A DNA stretch of 19,161 nt from an uncultured Lachnospiraceae bacterium (GTDB lineage: Bacteria > Bacillota > Clostridia > Lachnospirales > Lachnospiraceae). Position numbers and translations under genes: made by a program. This document shows positions 6,387-14,031 of this stretch, piece by piece (within the stretch, counting starts at the first letter, position 1; each line of letters opens with the position of its first letter). Location of the stretch: contig CAJUJK010000041.1 in the NCBI GenBank assembly GCA_910586705.1, positions 1 through 19,161 on the forward strand. Direction: 5' to 3'. The notes beneath the pieces are model-generated. The model ran no database searches. It saw only the letters and a list, made by a program, of their open reading frames with translations, and was not told the DNA's origin.

Positions 6387-6642
6387 GTCGTGGTCAGATG
6401 CGGCATGGGAAGATTTTGAATATTGGATGAAGCAGGATAAAAAAACATTAAAACGTATTCTTCAATTATTGAAAGACATTGACAGAAACGGGTATGATGG
6501 AATCGGGAAACCGGAAAGGCTGAGTGGTGATTTGGCAGCTTATTGGAGTCGGCGGATAGATGAGGCGAATCGTATTGTTTATCGTATCGATAATAATATA
6601 ATAAAGATTGTACAATGTGGTTCTCATTACAGAGATAAGTAG
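6379..6642 (+). CDS. yoeB: YoeB-family mRNA-cleaving toxin
   Basis: A protein of 87 aa from the ATG at 6379 (AGGTG 8 nt upstream, inside the antitoxin gene). It aligns without gaps with my recollection of E. coli YoeB: WxxxxWEDFEYW at 5-16, KPERL at 44-48, WSRRIDEANRIVY at 56-68, and CGSHY at 80-84. The catalytic positions known from YoeB (Glu46, Arg65, His83 and the C-terminal Tyr84) are all present at the same numbers, so the toxin looks active. Unlike E. coli YoeB, which ends at Tyr84, three residues (RDK) follow. The family binds the ribosome A site and cleaves mRNA. An intact toxin implies the antitoxin is still needed. Confidence 0.95.
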   Translation: MIKSWSDAAWEDFEYWMKQDKKTLKRILQLLKDIDRNGYDGIGKPERLSGDLAAYWSRRIDEANRIVYRIDNNIIKIVQCGSHYRDK

Positions 6643-6658
6643 AAATGGTAATAATGAC

Positions 6659-6688
6659 CGGGGAAATGCTTTAGTCAGCATTTCCCCG
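6659..6688. terminator. Perfect 12-bp hairpin between convergent yoeB and aroA
   Basis: CGGGGAAATGCT (6659-6670) and AGCATTTCCCCG (6677-6688) pair perfectly around a 6-nt loop, 5 nt beyond aroA and 16 nt beyond yoeB. A-rich DNA flanks the right side, but neither strand has a good T-run after the stem, so it is an atypical terminator or a 3'-end-protecting structure serving both genes. Confidence 0.55.
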
Positions 6689-6693
6689 AAAAA

Positions 6694-7971
6694 TTACATA
6701 TCGTGGAGTGAGGCAAGATCCTCATAAAACCCGGGGTAGCTGATGGTGACCACATCGCTGCCCTTAATTGTTGTCTCGCCCTCTGCCACAAGCGAAGCCA
6801 CGGCGAAGCTCATGGCGATGCGGTGGTCCATATGGGAGTCCACCTCCGTTCCGTGGAGGGGCTGCCCGCCGTGAATGATCATGCCGTCCTCGGTACCCGT
6901 GATATCGCATCCCATGGCGCCCAGATACTGCACCATCACGTCGATGCGGTTGGATTCCTTGACCTTCAACTCGGCGGCGTTGCGGATCACGGTTTCGCCT
7001 TTGGCACATGCCGCCATAATGTTGATGATGGGCAGTTCGTCGATCAGCGTGGGGATGATATCACCCTCGATGGTGACGCCGTGGAGCGGGCTGTGCTTTA
7101 CCAGTAGATCGGCGGTCGGTTCCCCGTCCTGATTTTCATTTAAAAGTGTGATATCGCCGCCCATTTCCTTTGCCACTCTTAAAATGCCGTCTCTGGTCGG
7201 ATTGATGCCCACGTTTTTAATCAGAATCTCAGAGCCGGGGACGAGAAGTCCTGCGGCGATAAAATAGGCGGCGGAGGAGATGTCGCCGGGCACGTCAATT
7301 TTCCTGCCCTCCAGCCGGGGAGCGGGGAGGATGCGCGCCGTTTTTCCTTCCGACTGTAAGTCCGCGCCAAAATAGCGCAGCATGAGTTCCGTGTGGTTGC
7401 GGCTTAAGGTCGGCTCTGTCACAAGGGTTTCGCCGTCAGCGTAGAGTCCCGCAAGCAGAACGGCAGACTTCACCTGTGCGGAGGCAACCTTGGAGTGATA
7501 GTGGATGCCGTGCAGGGGCGCGCCTGTGATGCGAAGGGGCGCGCAGTCGTTGCCGTTTAGGCTTTCGATTTTCCCGCCCATCATGGAAAGCGGTTCCATA
7601 ATGCGCCGCATGGGGCGTTTTTGGATAGAGGCGTCGCCGGTCAAGGTGCTCTCAAAGGTCTGTCCGGCAAGGATGCCGCTGATCAGTCTGGTGGTGGTGC
7701 CGCTGTTGCCCATGTCCAGCACGGAGGAGGGCGCCTGCAAGCCATGCAGCCCTTTGCCGTGAATCAGAATCCTCTCCGGGGTATTTTCAATCTCAATGCC
7801 CATCTTCCGAAAGGCGTCGATGGTGGAGAGACAGTCCGCGCCCTGCAAAAAATTGGTGACTTCGGTGGTGCCTTCGGACAGCGATCCGAACATCACCGCC
7901 CGGTGGGAGATGGATTTGTCGCCGGGAATCGTCACTTCTCCTCTCAATGTGTGTGCCTTCTGAAATTTCAT
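6694..7971 (-). CDS. aroA: 3-phosphoshikimate 1-carboxyvinyltransferase (EPSP synthase)
   Basis: A protein of 425 aa, full length. The cytoplasmic enzyme joins shikimate 3-phosphate and phosphoenolpyruvate to give EPSP, the step before chorismate. Motifs in order: GDKSISHRA with Lys19 and Arg24 (substrate binding), GNSGTTTRL (about residues 87-95), RPMRRI, SAQVKSA, DELPIIN with the catalytic Asp, and KVKESNRID. The SAQxK stretch and the GDKSISHR form fit the class-II type found in Gram-positives. The start ATG has GGAG 7-8 nt upstream. It lies 154 nt downstream of tyrA on the same strand and is probably transcribed with it, linking the common chorismate pathway to the tyrosine branch. The hairpin at 6659-6688 lies just past its stop. 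Confidence 0.97.
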   Translation of the reverse strand: MKFQKAHTLRGEVTIPGDKSISHRAVMFGSLSEGTTEVTNFLQGADCLSTIDAFRKMGIEIENTPERILIHGKGLHGLQAPSSVLDMGNSGTTTRLISGILAGQTFESTLTGDASIQKRPMRRIMEPLSMMGGKIESLNGNDCAPLRITGAPLHGIHYHSKVASAQVKSAVLLAGLYADGETLVTEPTLSRNHTELMLRYFGADLQSEGKTARILPAPRLEGRKIDVPGDISSAAYFIAAGLLVPGSEILIKNVGINPTRDGILRVAKEMGGDITLLNENQDGEPTADLLVKHSPLHGVTIEGDIIPTLIDELPIINIMAACAKGETVIRNAAELKVKESNRIDVMVQYLGAMGCDITGTEDGMIIHGGQPLHGTEVDSHMDHRIAMSFAVASLVAEGETTIKGSDVVTISYPGFYEDLASLHDM

Positions 7972-8125
7972 TGTTTACTCCATTCTGAAGCGTTCTCAGC
8001 GGAACTTAAGACGCTTCTGTCCTTTGCTTTTCCGATATTTGATATTTATTAGTCAGGGTGTTAAAAGGTACTTTGAAAAATATGCCCTTTCATTATTTGA
8101 GCAGCACATGTCAGCCAAAGAGCAG

Positions 8126-9223
8126 TCAGCGTGTATGGATCTTGTAGCCGTGCTCTGTCATAATCTCCACCGCCCGGGAGAGATTGTCCTGACTGTAAAA
8201 TTCGATGCGCAGCGCGCCTTCCGCCAGTTCCCTGTTGTGATTGATGCCGATATTCTTGATGCTCACGTCGTGCATGGCGAGAAGGGAGGCGATGGCGGCA
8301 ATGGCGCCGGGTTTATCCGCAATGTCCACGGTAAACACATACTCCGCCTTGATGGGACCGCTGGGCGCGCTGATAAAGGACTCTCTGTAGTTCCTCGCCG
8401 TGTCAAAGAAGTGGTAGAGGCTGTCCTGTGTATGGTCGCCTATGTAATCCGCAATGACTTCAAGATACTGGATATATGAGCGGAGCAGCTTGGCGATATT
8501 GTCCGCGTTGGTCAGGCAGATCTGCTGCCACATTTCCGGGGAGGAGGAGGCGATCCGTGTGATATCCTTAAATCCGCCCGCGGCAATCATCTTCATCACG
8601 CCGTCCTCGGAGTCGCTGCTTTTTACCAGATTGACCAAAGAGGCGGCGATCACATGGGGCAGATGGGAGATAGCCGCGGTCACGTAATCGTGTTCTTCGT
8701 AAGATAAAAGAAGCGGGATTGCGCCGATGCGCTCCACCAGTGTCCGGTATGCCTCCACCTTTTCCGCAGGTACTTCGGCGGAGGGCGTCAGAATATAGTA
8801 GGCGTTCTCCAAGAGGGACGCCTTGGCATTCTGGTAGCCGAAACGCTCGGAGCCTGCCATGGGGTGACCGCCGATAAACTGCTTTTGTAACTGCAGCTCC
8901 TCGATCTGTCTGTGGATGCCTGTCTTGACGCTCCCCACGTCCGTCAGAATGGTGTCAGGGGAGAGATGGGGCTTCAGAGCCAGCAGATTTTCCGCATTGC
9001 GGGAAACCGGCGCGCACAAAAAGATATAGTCGCAGTTCCCGAAAGAAGCGTCAACGGCAGGGCAGATCTGGTCGATCACCTGTTCCTTGACTGCGAGATG
9101 CAGAGACTCTGTATGGATATCGTAAGCGATCAGGCGGGCGTCCGGCAGATGGTGTCTGACCGCTTTGGCGATGGAGCCGCCGATCAGCCCGAGCCCGATA
9201 AAACCGCAGGTGAGTGTGTTCAT
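8126..9223 (-). CDS. tyrA: Prephenate dehydrogenase with C-terminal ACT domain
   Basis: A protein of 365 aa from the ATG at 9221-9223, which has GAAAGGT about 9 nt upstream and begins directly before the NAD-binding strand. A longer frame to 9289 is unlikely. The Rossmann motif GFIGLGLIGGS lies at about residues 7-17, the conserved prephenate-site segment GGHPMAGSE follows, and then the helical dimerisation region with ISHLPHVIAASL. The C-terminal 75 residues form an ACT domain (YVFTVDIADKPGAIAAIAS), the usual seat of tyrosine feedback inhibition. The enzyme oxidatively decarboxylates prephenate to 4-hydroxyphenylpyruvate for tyrosine synthesis. There is no chorismate mutase domain, so that activity must be elsewhere. 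It is the first gene of the tyrA-aroA pair. Confidence 0.95.
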   Translation of the reverse strand: MNTLTCGFIGLGLIGGSIAKAVRHHLPDARLIAYDIHTESLHLAVKEQVIDQICPAVDASFGNCDYIFLCAPVSRNAENLLALKPHLSPDTILTDVGSVKTGIHRQIEELQLQKQFIGGHPMAGSERFGYQNAKASLLENAYYILTPSAEVPAEKVEAYRTLVERIGAIPLLLSYEEHDYVTAAISHLPHVIAASLVNLVKSSDSEDGVMKMIAAGGFKDITRIASSSPEMWQQICLTNADNIAKLLRSYIQYLEVIADYIGDHTQDSLYHFFDTARNYRESFISAPSGPIKAEYVFTVDIADKPGAIAAIASLLAMHDVSIKNIGINHNRELAEGALRIEFYSQDNLSRAVEIMTEHGYKIHTR

Positions 9224-9260
9224 AAAAGCAGTACCTTTCGTGTGTTTGACGTTCGTTCTA

Positions 9261-9289
9261 AAGATACCACAAAACGGGAGGTAAAGCAA
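9261..9289 (-). promoter_or_regulatory. Candidate promoter of tyrA-aroA
   Basis: On the minus strand, TTGCTT (9284-9289) and TATCTT (9261-9266) are 17 nt apart, and TG one base before the -10 makes it an extended -10. The predicted start is about 30 nt before the tyrA ATG, leaving no room for a T-box or other long leader in front of this gene. Confidence 0.4.
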
Positions 9290-9325
9290 GAAAGCGGAAA
9301 TCTGTGCAGAATGTATAATTAGTTG

Positions 9326-9354
9326 TTGAAATTGTTCTGAAAATTTAGTAAAAT
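9326..9354 (+). promoter_or_regulatory. Sigma-A promoter of the EF-G paralog
   Basis: TTGAAA (9326-9331), 17-nt spacer, TAAAAT (9349-9354). The start would fall near 9361, giving a 5' leader of about 216 nt. Confidence 0.6.
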
Positions 9355-9360
9355 GTATTT

Positions 9361-9577
9361 ACAACTTGATGCCGTGTGTGGGACATGACAATACAGACGG
9401 GGCAGTCTGCCGGACAGAGGATGTATTGTTATGATTTTATGCACACGGGCGTCCAAATGAAATATGTCAGCAAGCTGACGGACGCCCGGCGCGCGAGTAG
9501 GGGAAGATGAATCTTCCCTGCTCGATTATGGCTTTAGGTGGTAAAAAAAGAACAACAGAATTGGAGGGTTACAGGGC
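9361..9577 (+). ncRNA. Highly structured 5' leader of the EF-G paralog, three hairpins
   Basis: H1 is a 12-bp stem, CATGACAATACA (9384-9395) with TGTATTGTTATG (9422-9433), containing one G-U pair and an inner small hairpin GGCA/TGCC (9401-9411). H2 is GGGCGTCC (9447-9454) with GGACGCCC (9480-9487), enclosing GTCAGC (9466-9471) with GCTGAC (9474-9479). H3 pairs 9494-9508 with 9511-9524 (CGAGTAGGG against CCCTGCTCG, then AAGAT against ATCTT, with one bulged G). A further helix, CCGTGTG (9372-9378) with CACACGG (9442-9448), would enclose H1 but shares two bases with H2, so the two states compete. No known riboswitch core is recognised, and no T-run follows H3, so control at the level of translation or processing is more likely than attenuation. 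Pairings are read from sequence and not from folding software. Confidence 0.5.
9385..9510 (+). CDS. Possible 41-codon upstream ORF in the EF-G leader
   Basis: ATG at 9385, TGA at 9508-9510. The peptide is basic at its end (YVSKLTDARRASRGR). The start codon lies in the H1 stem and the stop codon in the tip of H3, so the frame covers all three hairpins. Only a weak purine run (GTGGGA) precedes it, so translation is uncertain. If translated, ribosomes on it would melt H1 and H2 and could couple leader folding to translation speed. Confidence 0.25.
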   Translation: MTIQTGQSAGQRMYCYDFMHTGVQMKYVSKLTDARRASRGR

Positions 9578-11671
9578 ATGAATGTTTACACAACGGATAA
9601 GATTCGTAATGTGGTTTTGCTTGGGCATGGGGGATGCGGCAAGACCAGTCTGGTGGAGGCGATGGCTTACCTTTCCGGCATCACATCCAGAATGGGAAAG
9701 ATAGATGACGGAAACACGGTGAGTGATTTCGGTAAGGAGGAGCAGAAACGCCATATTTCCATCGCTACGTCTGTTGTTCCGATCGAGTGGGAAGGCACAA
9801 AAATCAATGTGCTGGATTCCCCCGGCTTTTTTGATTTCGTAGGGGAAGTGGAAGAGGCAGTCAGCGCGGCGGATGCGGCGATTATCGTAGTTTCCGGCAA
9901 GGCTGGCGTGGAAGTCGGCACGGAGAAAGCGTGGGAGATCTGCGAGAAATATAAGCTGCCCCGTTTTGTGTTTGTGACGGATATGGATATCGACAACGCT
10001 TCTTTTAGACAGGTTGTGGCGGATATGACGGAAAAATACGGGAAGAAAATCGCTCCCTTCCATCTGCCGATCCGTGAAAATGAGAAGTTTGTGGGCTATA
10101 TCAATGTGATCACCGAGCAGGCGTACCGCTGGGAGGGCAAGGAAGTCGTAGAGTGCGAGATGCCTGAGTACAGCAAGGAGAACCTGCAGCTTTGCCGTGA
10201 TACGCTGATGGAGGCAGTTGCGGAGACCAGCGAAGACTTTATGGAGCGCTACTTTAACGGCGATATCTTTTCTGAGGCGGAGATTCGTTCGGCTATGCGC
10301 ACCAACGTGATGGACGGCAGCGTGGTGCCTATGTCCATGGGTTCCAACGTGCTCTGTCAGGGAATCTTCACGCTGCTTGACGATATCGTGAAATATATGC
10401 CGAGCCCTGAGAACCGCGAGATGGCTGGCGTTGACTTAAAGACCAACGAGATCTTTCAGGCGAATTACGACTTCTCCAAGCCGAAGTCCGCATATATCTT
10501 TAAGACGATCGTGGATCCCTTTATCGGTAAGTATTCGCTGATCAAGGTGTGCTCCGGCGTGTTCAAGAGCGACGACATGATCTACAACGACGAGAAGGAA
10601 GTGGAGGAGAAGATCAGCAAGCTCTATGTGATGCAGGGCAGCAAGCCCATCGAGGTGAAGGAGCTTCATGCGGGCGATATCGGTGCTATTGCGAAGCTGA
10701 CGGCGGCGCGGACCGGCAATACCCTTTCCACGAAGGCGCGCATCATCCGTTACGGAAAGACAGAGATCTCCACACCTTATACATACAAACGGTATAAGGC
10801 AAAGAACAAGGGAGATGTGGATAAAGTTTCACAGGCGCTGCAGAAGATGCGCCATGAGGACCAGACGCTTCAGGTGGTCAACGATGCGGAGAACAAACAG
10901 TCCCTGCTCTACGGAATGGGCGATCTGCATCTGGATGTGGTGGTCAGCCGTCTTCTCAACGAATACAAGGTTGAGATCGAGCTCACAGAGCCTAAGATCG
11001 CATACAAGGAGACGATCCGGAAGAAATCCGATGTGGAGCACAAGTATAAAAAGCAGTCCGGCGGTCACGGTCAGTACGGTCATGTAAAGATGCGTTTTGA
11101 GTCGTCAGGTGATCTGGAGACACCGTTTGAATTTGCGCAGGAAGTCGTGGGCGGCGCGGTGCCGAAGAATTATTTCCCGGCAGTAGAGAAAGGCTTGCAG
11201 GATTCTGTGCAGGCGGGACCTCTGGCAGCTTACCCTGTTGTGGGTGTGAAGGCGGTTCTTTACGATGGATCTTATCACCCGGTGGACTCCTCCGAGATGG
11301 CGTTCAAGATGGCGACGATTCAGGCATTCAAGAAGGGATTCATGGAAGCGGGACCTGTACTTCTTGAGCCGATTGCAAACCTGCAGGTGACGGTACCCGA
11401 ATCTTACACGGGCGATGTGATGGGCGATCTGAATAAGAGAAGGGGCAGAGTGCTCGGTATGAACCCCGCAGGGGATGGCAAGACCGTGGTTGAGGCGGAT
11501 ATCCCGGTGGCATGTTTAAGCGGTTACTGCACCGATCTGCGCTCCATGACAGGCGGACGCGGTACCTACAAGTATGAGTTCGCGAGATACGAGCAGGCGC
11601 CCAGTGATGTGCAGGAGAAGGAAGTGGCAGCGAGAGCGAAGGCTGTCGCGGAGGCGAATGCGGAGGCATAA
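9578..11671 (+). CDS. fusA2: Elongation factor G paralog (EF-G2 type) with altered GTPase motifs
   Basis: A protein of 697 aa with the full EF-G domain order I-V; the start ATG at 9578 has GGAGGG 9 nt upstream. The P-loop is GHGGCGKT (16-23) instead of GHIDAGKT, the switch-I motif is KRHISI instead of RGITI, and switch II is DSPGFFDF (80-87) instead of DTPGHVDF, so the catalytic histidine position is Phe84. The NKxD motif reads TDMD (134-137). Domain IV keeps the EF-G hallmark SGGHGQYGHV, and the C-terminus ends in an Ala/Glu-rich tail. Canonical EF-G moves tRNA-mRNA through the ribosome and recycles it. Paralogs of this kind in gut Bacteroides act in translocation without GTP hydrolysis. Here the loss of the His suggests the same, by inference. 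No rpsL-rpsG-tuf neighbours are present, so this is not the housekeeping copy. Confidence 0.9.
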   Translation: MNVYTTDKIRNVVLLGHGGCGKTSLVEAMAYLSGITSRMGKIDDGNTVSDFGKEEQKRHISIATSVVPIEWEGTKINVLDSPGFFDFVGEVEEAVSAADAAIIVVSGKAGVEVGTEKAWEICEKYKLPRFVFVTDMDIDNASFRQVVADMTEKYGKKIAPFHLPIRENEKFVGYINVITEQAYRWEGKEVVECEMPEYSKENLQLCRDTLMEAVAETSEDFMERYFNGDIFSEAEIRSAMRTNVMDGSVVPMSMGSNVLCQGIFTLLDDIVKYMPSPENREMAGVDLKTNEIFQANYDFSKPKSAYIFKTIVDPFIGKYSLIKVCSGVFKSDDMIYNDEKEVEEKISKLYVMQGSKPIEVKELHAGDIGAIAKLTAARTGNTLSTKARIIRYGKTEISTPYTYKRYKAKNKGDVDKVSQALQKMRHEDQTLQVVNDAENKQSLLYGMGDLHLDVVVSRLLNEYKVEIELTEPKIAYKETIRKKSDVEHKYKKQSGGHGQYGHVKMRFESSGDLETPFEFAQEVVGGAVPKNYFPAVEKGLQDSVQAGPLAAYPVVGVKAVLYDGSYHPVDSSEMAFKMATIQAFKKGFMEAGPVLLEPIANLQVTVPESYTGDVMGDLNKRRGRVLGMNPAGDGKTVVEADIPVACLSGYCTDLRSMTGGRGTYKYEFARYEQAPSDVQEKEVAARAKAVAEANAEA

Positions 11672-11690
11672 CAGATAGTTAAGGTATGAT

Positions 11691-11732
11691 GGCGGATATC
11701 CTTTCGGTTAGATAAAAGGATATCCGCCTTTT
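11691..11732 (+). terminator. Rho-independent terminator of the EF-G paralog
   Basis: Perfect 11-bp stem GGCGGATATCC (11691-11701) with GGATATCCGCC (11718-11728), then TTTTCT. It begins 19 nt after the stop codon. Only about 30 nt separate it from the next start codon, so the next gene has no room for its own promoter after the terminator and may depend on read-through. Confidence 0.9.
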
Positions 11733-11761
11733 CTGTACATAAAGGAAAGAAGGTAAATGTA

Positions 11762-13948
11762 TTGCGAAAGGTGGTAGTTGGTCTTTTCCTTATTCTGTGT
11801 CTCGGACAGGGGTTTTGCGTTGACGCAAAAGAGTCGGTCTTTGAGAAGGACGGAGAAATTTATCTGATCCAGTCCGCGCAGGATATGCGGACGCTGGCGC
11901 TTCTGGTAAACGGAAACAGGGAGGTGGAGCCGGGGGTGGCGGCGCACAGCGCTTCCTACCGGCTGACCCGCGATGTTGACTTGTCTGCTTACTGCAAAGG
12001 AGAGGCGGGCTGGGAACCCATCGGATGCGGGCGTGATGCGGGAGAGGACGAAACGTTTGTGAGGGAATTTAACGGCGCCTTTGACGGTGGAAACCATGTG
12101 GTGACGGGACTCTATATCAATTTACCCGGCGGAGAAGATCAAGGACTGTTTGGAACAAGGACTTATCTGCCTGAAGATTGCGACAGTGCGGCATATCGGG
12201 AAAGCGGACGCACCGTGATAAAAAATCTTTATATCAAAGACTGCGACATTACGGGCGGGCTGAATGTGGGCGGCGTCATGGGCGGCATGACGTTTACGAG
12301 CGGCCTGCGAAGCGGGGGAGATTTATTGATAGAAAACTGCCATGTGACGGGGAAGATTACCGGCTTTGATTCGGCAGGTGGTATCACAGGAGCGGCTTCT
12401 GTTGTGGAAAACTGCAGTTTTGCGGGTACTGTGGAAGCTTACAGCGCGGTGGGCGGTATTGCAGGAATCGCATATTACATCCGTGGCTGCGCCGTACATG
12501 CCATGGTAGAGGGCGGCTTTGACCAGTCGGGCGGCGACGCGGGCGGTGTTGGCGGAGTTGCCATCTGTGTGCGGGACAGCTATACGGTCGGCGCCGTGAC
12601 GGGGACTGACAATATTGGCGGTATTGCAGGCAGGGGATCCTGTTTGAACGGCTGCTATGCAAGGGCGGATGTGACGGGAGATAAGTACACGGGTGAGTTG
12701 CTCGGCTATCCGCAAAAGTTTGATGGGATACCATTGCCGGAGGGCGCGTCTGACGAGGTCGAAATCGTAAACTGTCTGCCGGGAGGGGAAGGCATAACAG
12801 ACTTTAAAGAATTTATGGAAGAAACAGGACAGGATGTGTGGCGCTGCGCGGCTTACGATGCCTATCCCAATCTTTCATGGGAGAAGGAGAGCCGGTTCGG
12901 CTATACAGTCACCACCACGGTGCAGGCGGGGGACAGCCTGTGGGAGCTTGCTGATCAGATGTACGGGGACGGGCATTTCTGGACACAGATTTATGAGGAG
13001 AATCAGAAGCATATCGGCATAGACGCGAGTCTGCTCGCGGCAGGGACGGAACTGGAAATCACGGTGAACGCGTCGCAGGCTGACTATGCGTCAAGGGGGA
13101 ATATCTGGGAGCAGGAACAGGCTTTTCTGGAGGAAGGAAAAAAGCGGGGCTTGGAGAAGGCAGAGCTAAAGCGCTTTTTTCGCAGACTGCTTGCGGATGA
13201 CCTGTGGAACGGCGTGGTATGGAGATGGGAAGGTGCGTCGGAGGATTCCCACAGGCAGATAAACGACTGGGTGATTGCCGATCTGGACGGAAACGGGCAG
13301 GCTGACATGGTTGTGATGGCGGGGGAGGGAAGGCTGTTTGTTCCCGGTGAAATCTGGCTCTATTTCAACGAGGAACCGGCTTATGTCCTGAAGGATGAAA
13401 GCGCTTTCTATGAGGACTATTTTTGCTTTGGCTCTACTTTTTGGGAAGCGCCTTTTATGACGGATTTAGATAACGACGGCAGGCTGGAGCTGCTGTTTGC
13501 AGTATTTAACGGCGGCAACGGCGGACCGGGTGGAAGAGACCACTGTCTGTTCCGGCGTGTGGGGGATGAGTGGGTGGACTGTCTGAAGGAGATTCCAAAT
13601 GAGCGGGAATGGGCTGGAGAACCCGAACTGCATATTGATGTGACATGTATCGGAGTGAATCGCTATGAGGCATACTGCCCCTATCTGGACGAGCGCATCG
13701 AATTTGACGGATGGAATGTTCGGGAAATCGGGGAGGACGAGTATGGACGCGCGGGCGGCGCGAACATCAGGGGGTTCTTTGATTTCGAGTGTGTCACGTA
13801 TCAGGGGAAGAATGCCCTCAAGTGTCGGGAGTATCTGAGCGGCGAAGGCGGAAACGCGCACGGCGTCGGTGAGGCGGTGTTTATTCTTGCATGGGATGCG
13901 GACGGCGTATGCCGCGTGGCGGACTGGTGGGTGGAAGGCTGGATGTAG
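11762..13948 (+). CDS. Exported protein with GLUG-type repeats, LysM domain and Asp-rich C-terminal domain
   Basis: A protein of 728 aa from a TTG at 11762, chosen because AAGAAGG lies 8 nt upstream and a signal peptide begins there (MRKVVVGLFLILCLGQGF, likely cut after Ala22). Residues about 70-345 carry GLUG-like repeats (FNGAFDGGNH, NVGGVMGGM, SAGGITGAA, AVGGIAGIA, NIGGIAGRG), a beta-strand repeat seen in secreted and surface proteins. A LysM domain follows at about 379-433 (VQAGDSLWELADQMYGDG), implying binding to peptidoglycan or chitin-like glycans. The last 230 residues include DLDGNGQADM (about 506) and DLDNDGRLEL (about 570), calcium-loop-like motifs of FG-GAP/VCBS type. No LPXTG or S-layer anchor is present, so LysM is the probable wall attachment. 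Function is unknown, and no enzyme motif is recognised. Confidence 0.85.
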   Translation: MRKVVVGLFLILCLGQGFCVDAKESVFEKDGEIYLIQSAQDMRTLALLVNGNREVEPGVAAHSASYRLTRDVDLSAYCKGEAGWEPIGCGRDAGEDETFVREFNGAFDGGNHVVTGLYINLPGGEDQGLFGTRTYLPEDCDSAAYRESGRTVIKNLYIKDCDITGGLNVGGVMGGMTFTSGLRSGGDLLIENCHVTGKITGFDSAGGITGAASVVENCSFAGTVEAYSAVGGIAGIAYYIRGCAVHAMVEGGFDQSGGDAGGVGGVAICVRDSYTVGAVTGTDNIGGIAGRGSCLNGCYARADVTGDKYTGELLGYPQKFDGIPLPEGASDEVEIVNCLPGGEGITDFKEFMEETGQDVWRCAAYDAYPNLSWEKESRFGYTVTTTVQAGDSLWELADQMYGDGHFWTQIYEENQKHIGIDASLLAAGTELEITVNASQADYASRGNIWEQEQAFLEEGKKRGLEKAELKRFFRRLLADDLWNGVVWRWEGASEDSHRQINDWVIADLDGNGQADMVVMAGEGRLFVPGEIWLYFNEEPAYVLKDESAFYEDYFCFGSTFWEAPFMTDLDNDGRLELLFAVFNGGNGGPGGRDHCLFRRVGDEWVDCLKEIPNEREWAGEPELHIDVTCIGVNRYEAYCPYLDERIEFDGWNVREIGEDEYGRAGGANIRGFFDFECVTYQGKNALKCREYLSGEGGNAHGVGEAVFILAWDADGVCRVADWWVEGWM

Positions 13949-13954
13949 CGAAGC

Positions 13955-14025
13955 GCGCAGGGAAGAACTGTCTTCCCCGGCGCATAAAAAGAGCGGGAGC
14001 AGACCAGCTGGTCTGCTCCTGTTGT
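13955..14025. terminator. Bidirectional terminator between two convergent exported-protein genes
   Basis: A perfect 24-nt palindrome occupies 13996-14019 (arm GGAGCAGACCAG). The plus strand continues TGTTGTT, and the minus strand continues CGCTCTTTTTA, so it can terminate in both directions. A second hairpin just left, GGGAAGA (13962-13968) with TCTTCCC, follows the plus-strand gene's stop closely. Confidence 0.8.
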
Positions 14026-14031
14026 TATGGA

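Noticed and set aside
7987..8013. Inverted repeat GAAGCGT...ACGCTTC between tyrA and aroA
   Set aside because: The 7-bp arms have a long loop and no T-run on the minus strand. It is too weak to call a terminator or operator.
8024..8479. 151-codon plus-strand open frame
   Set aside because: It is the complement of the tyrA ACT-domain region, where the conserved minus-strand protein is certain.
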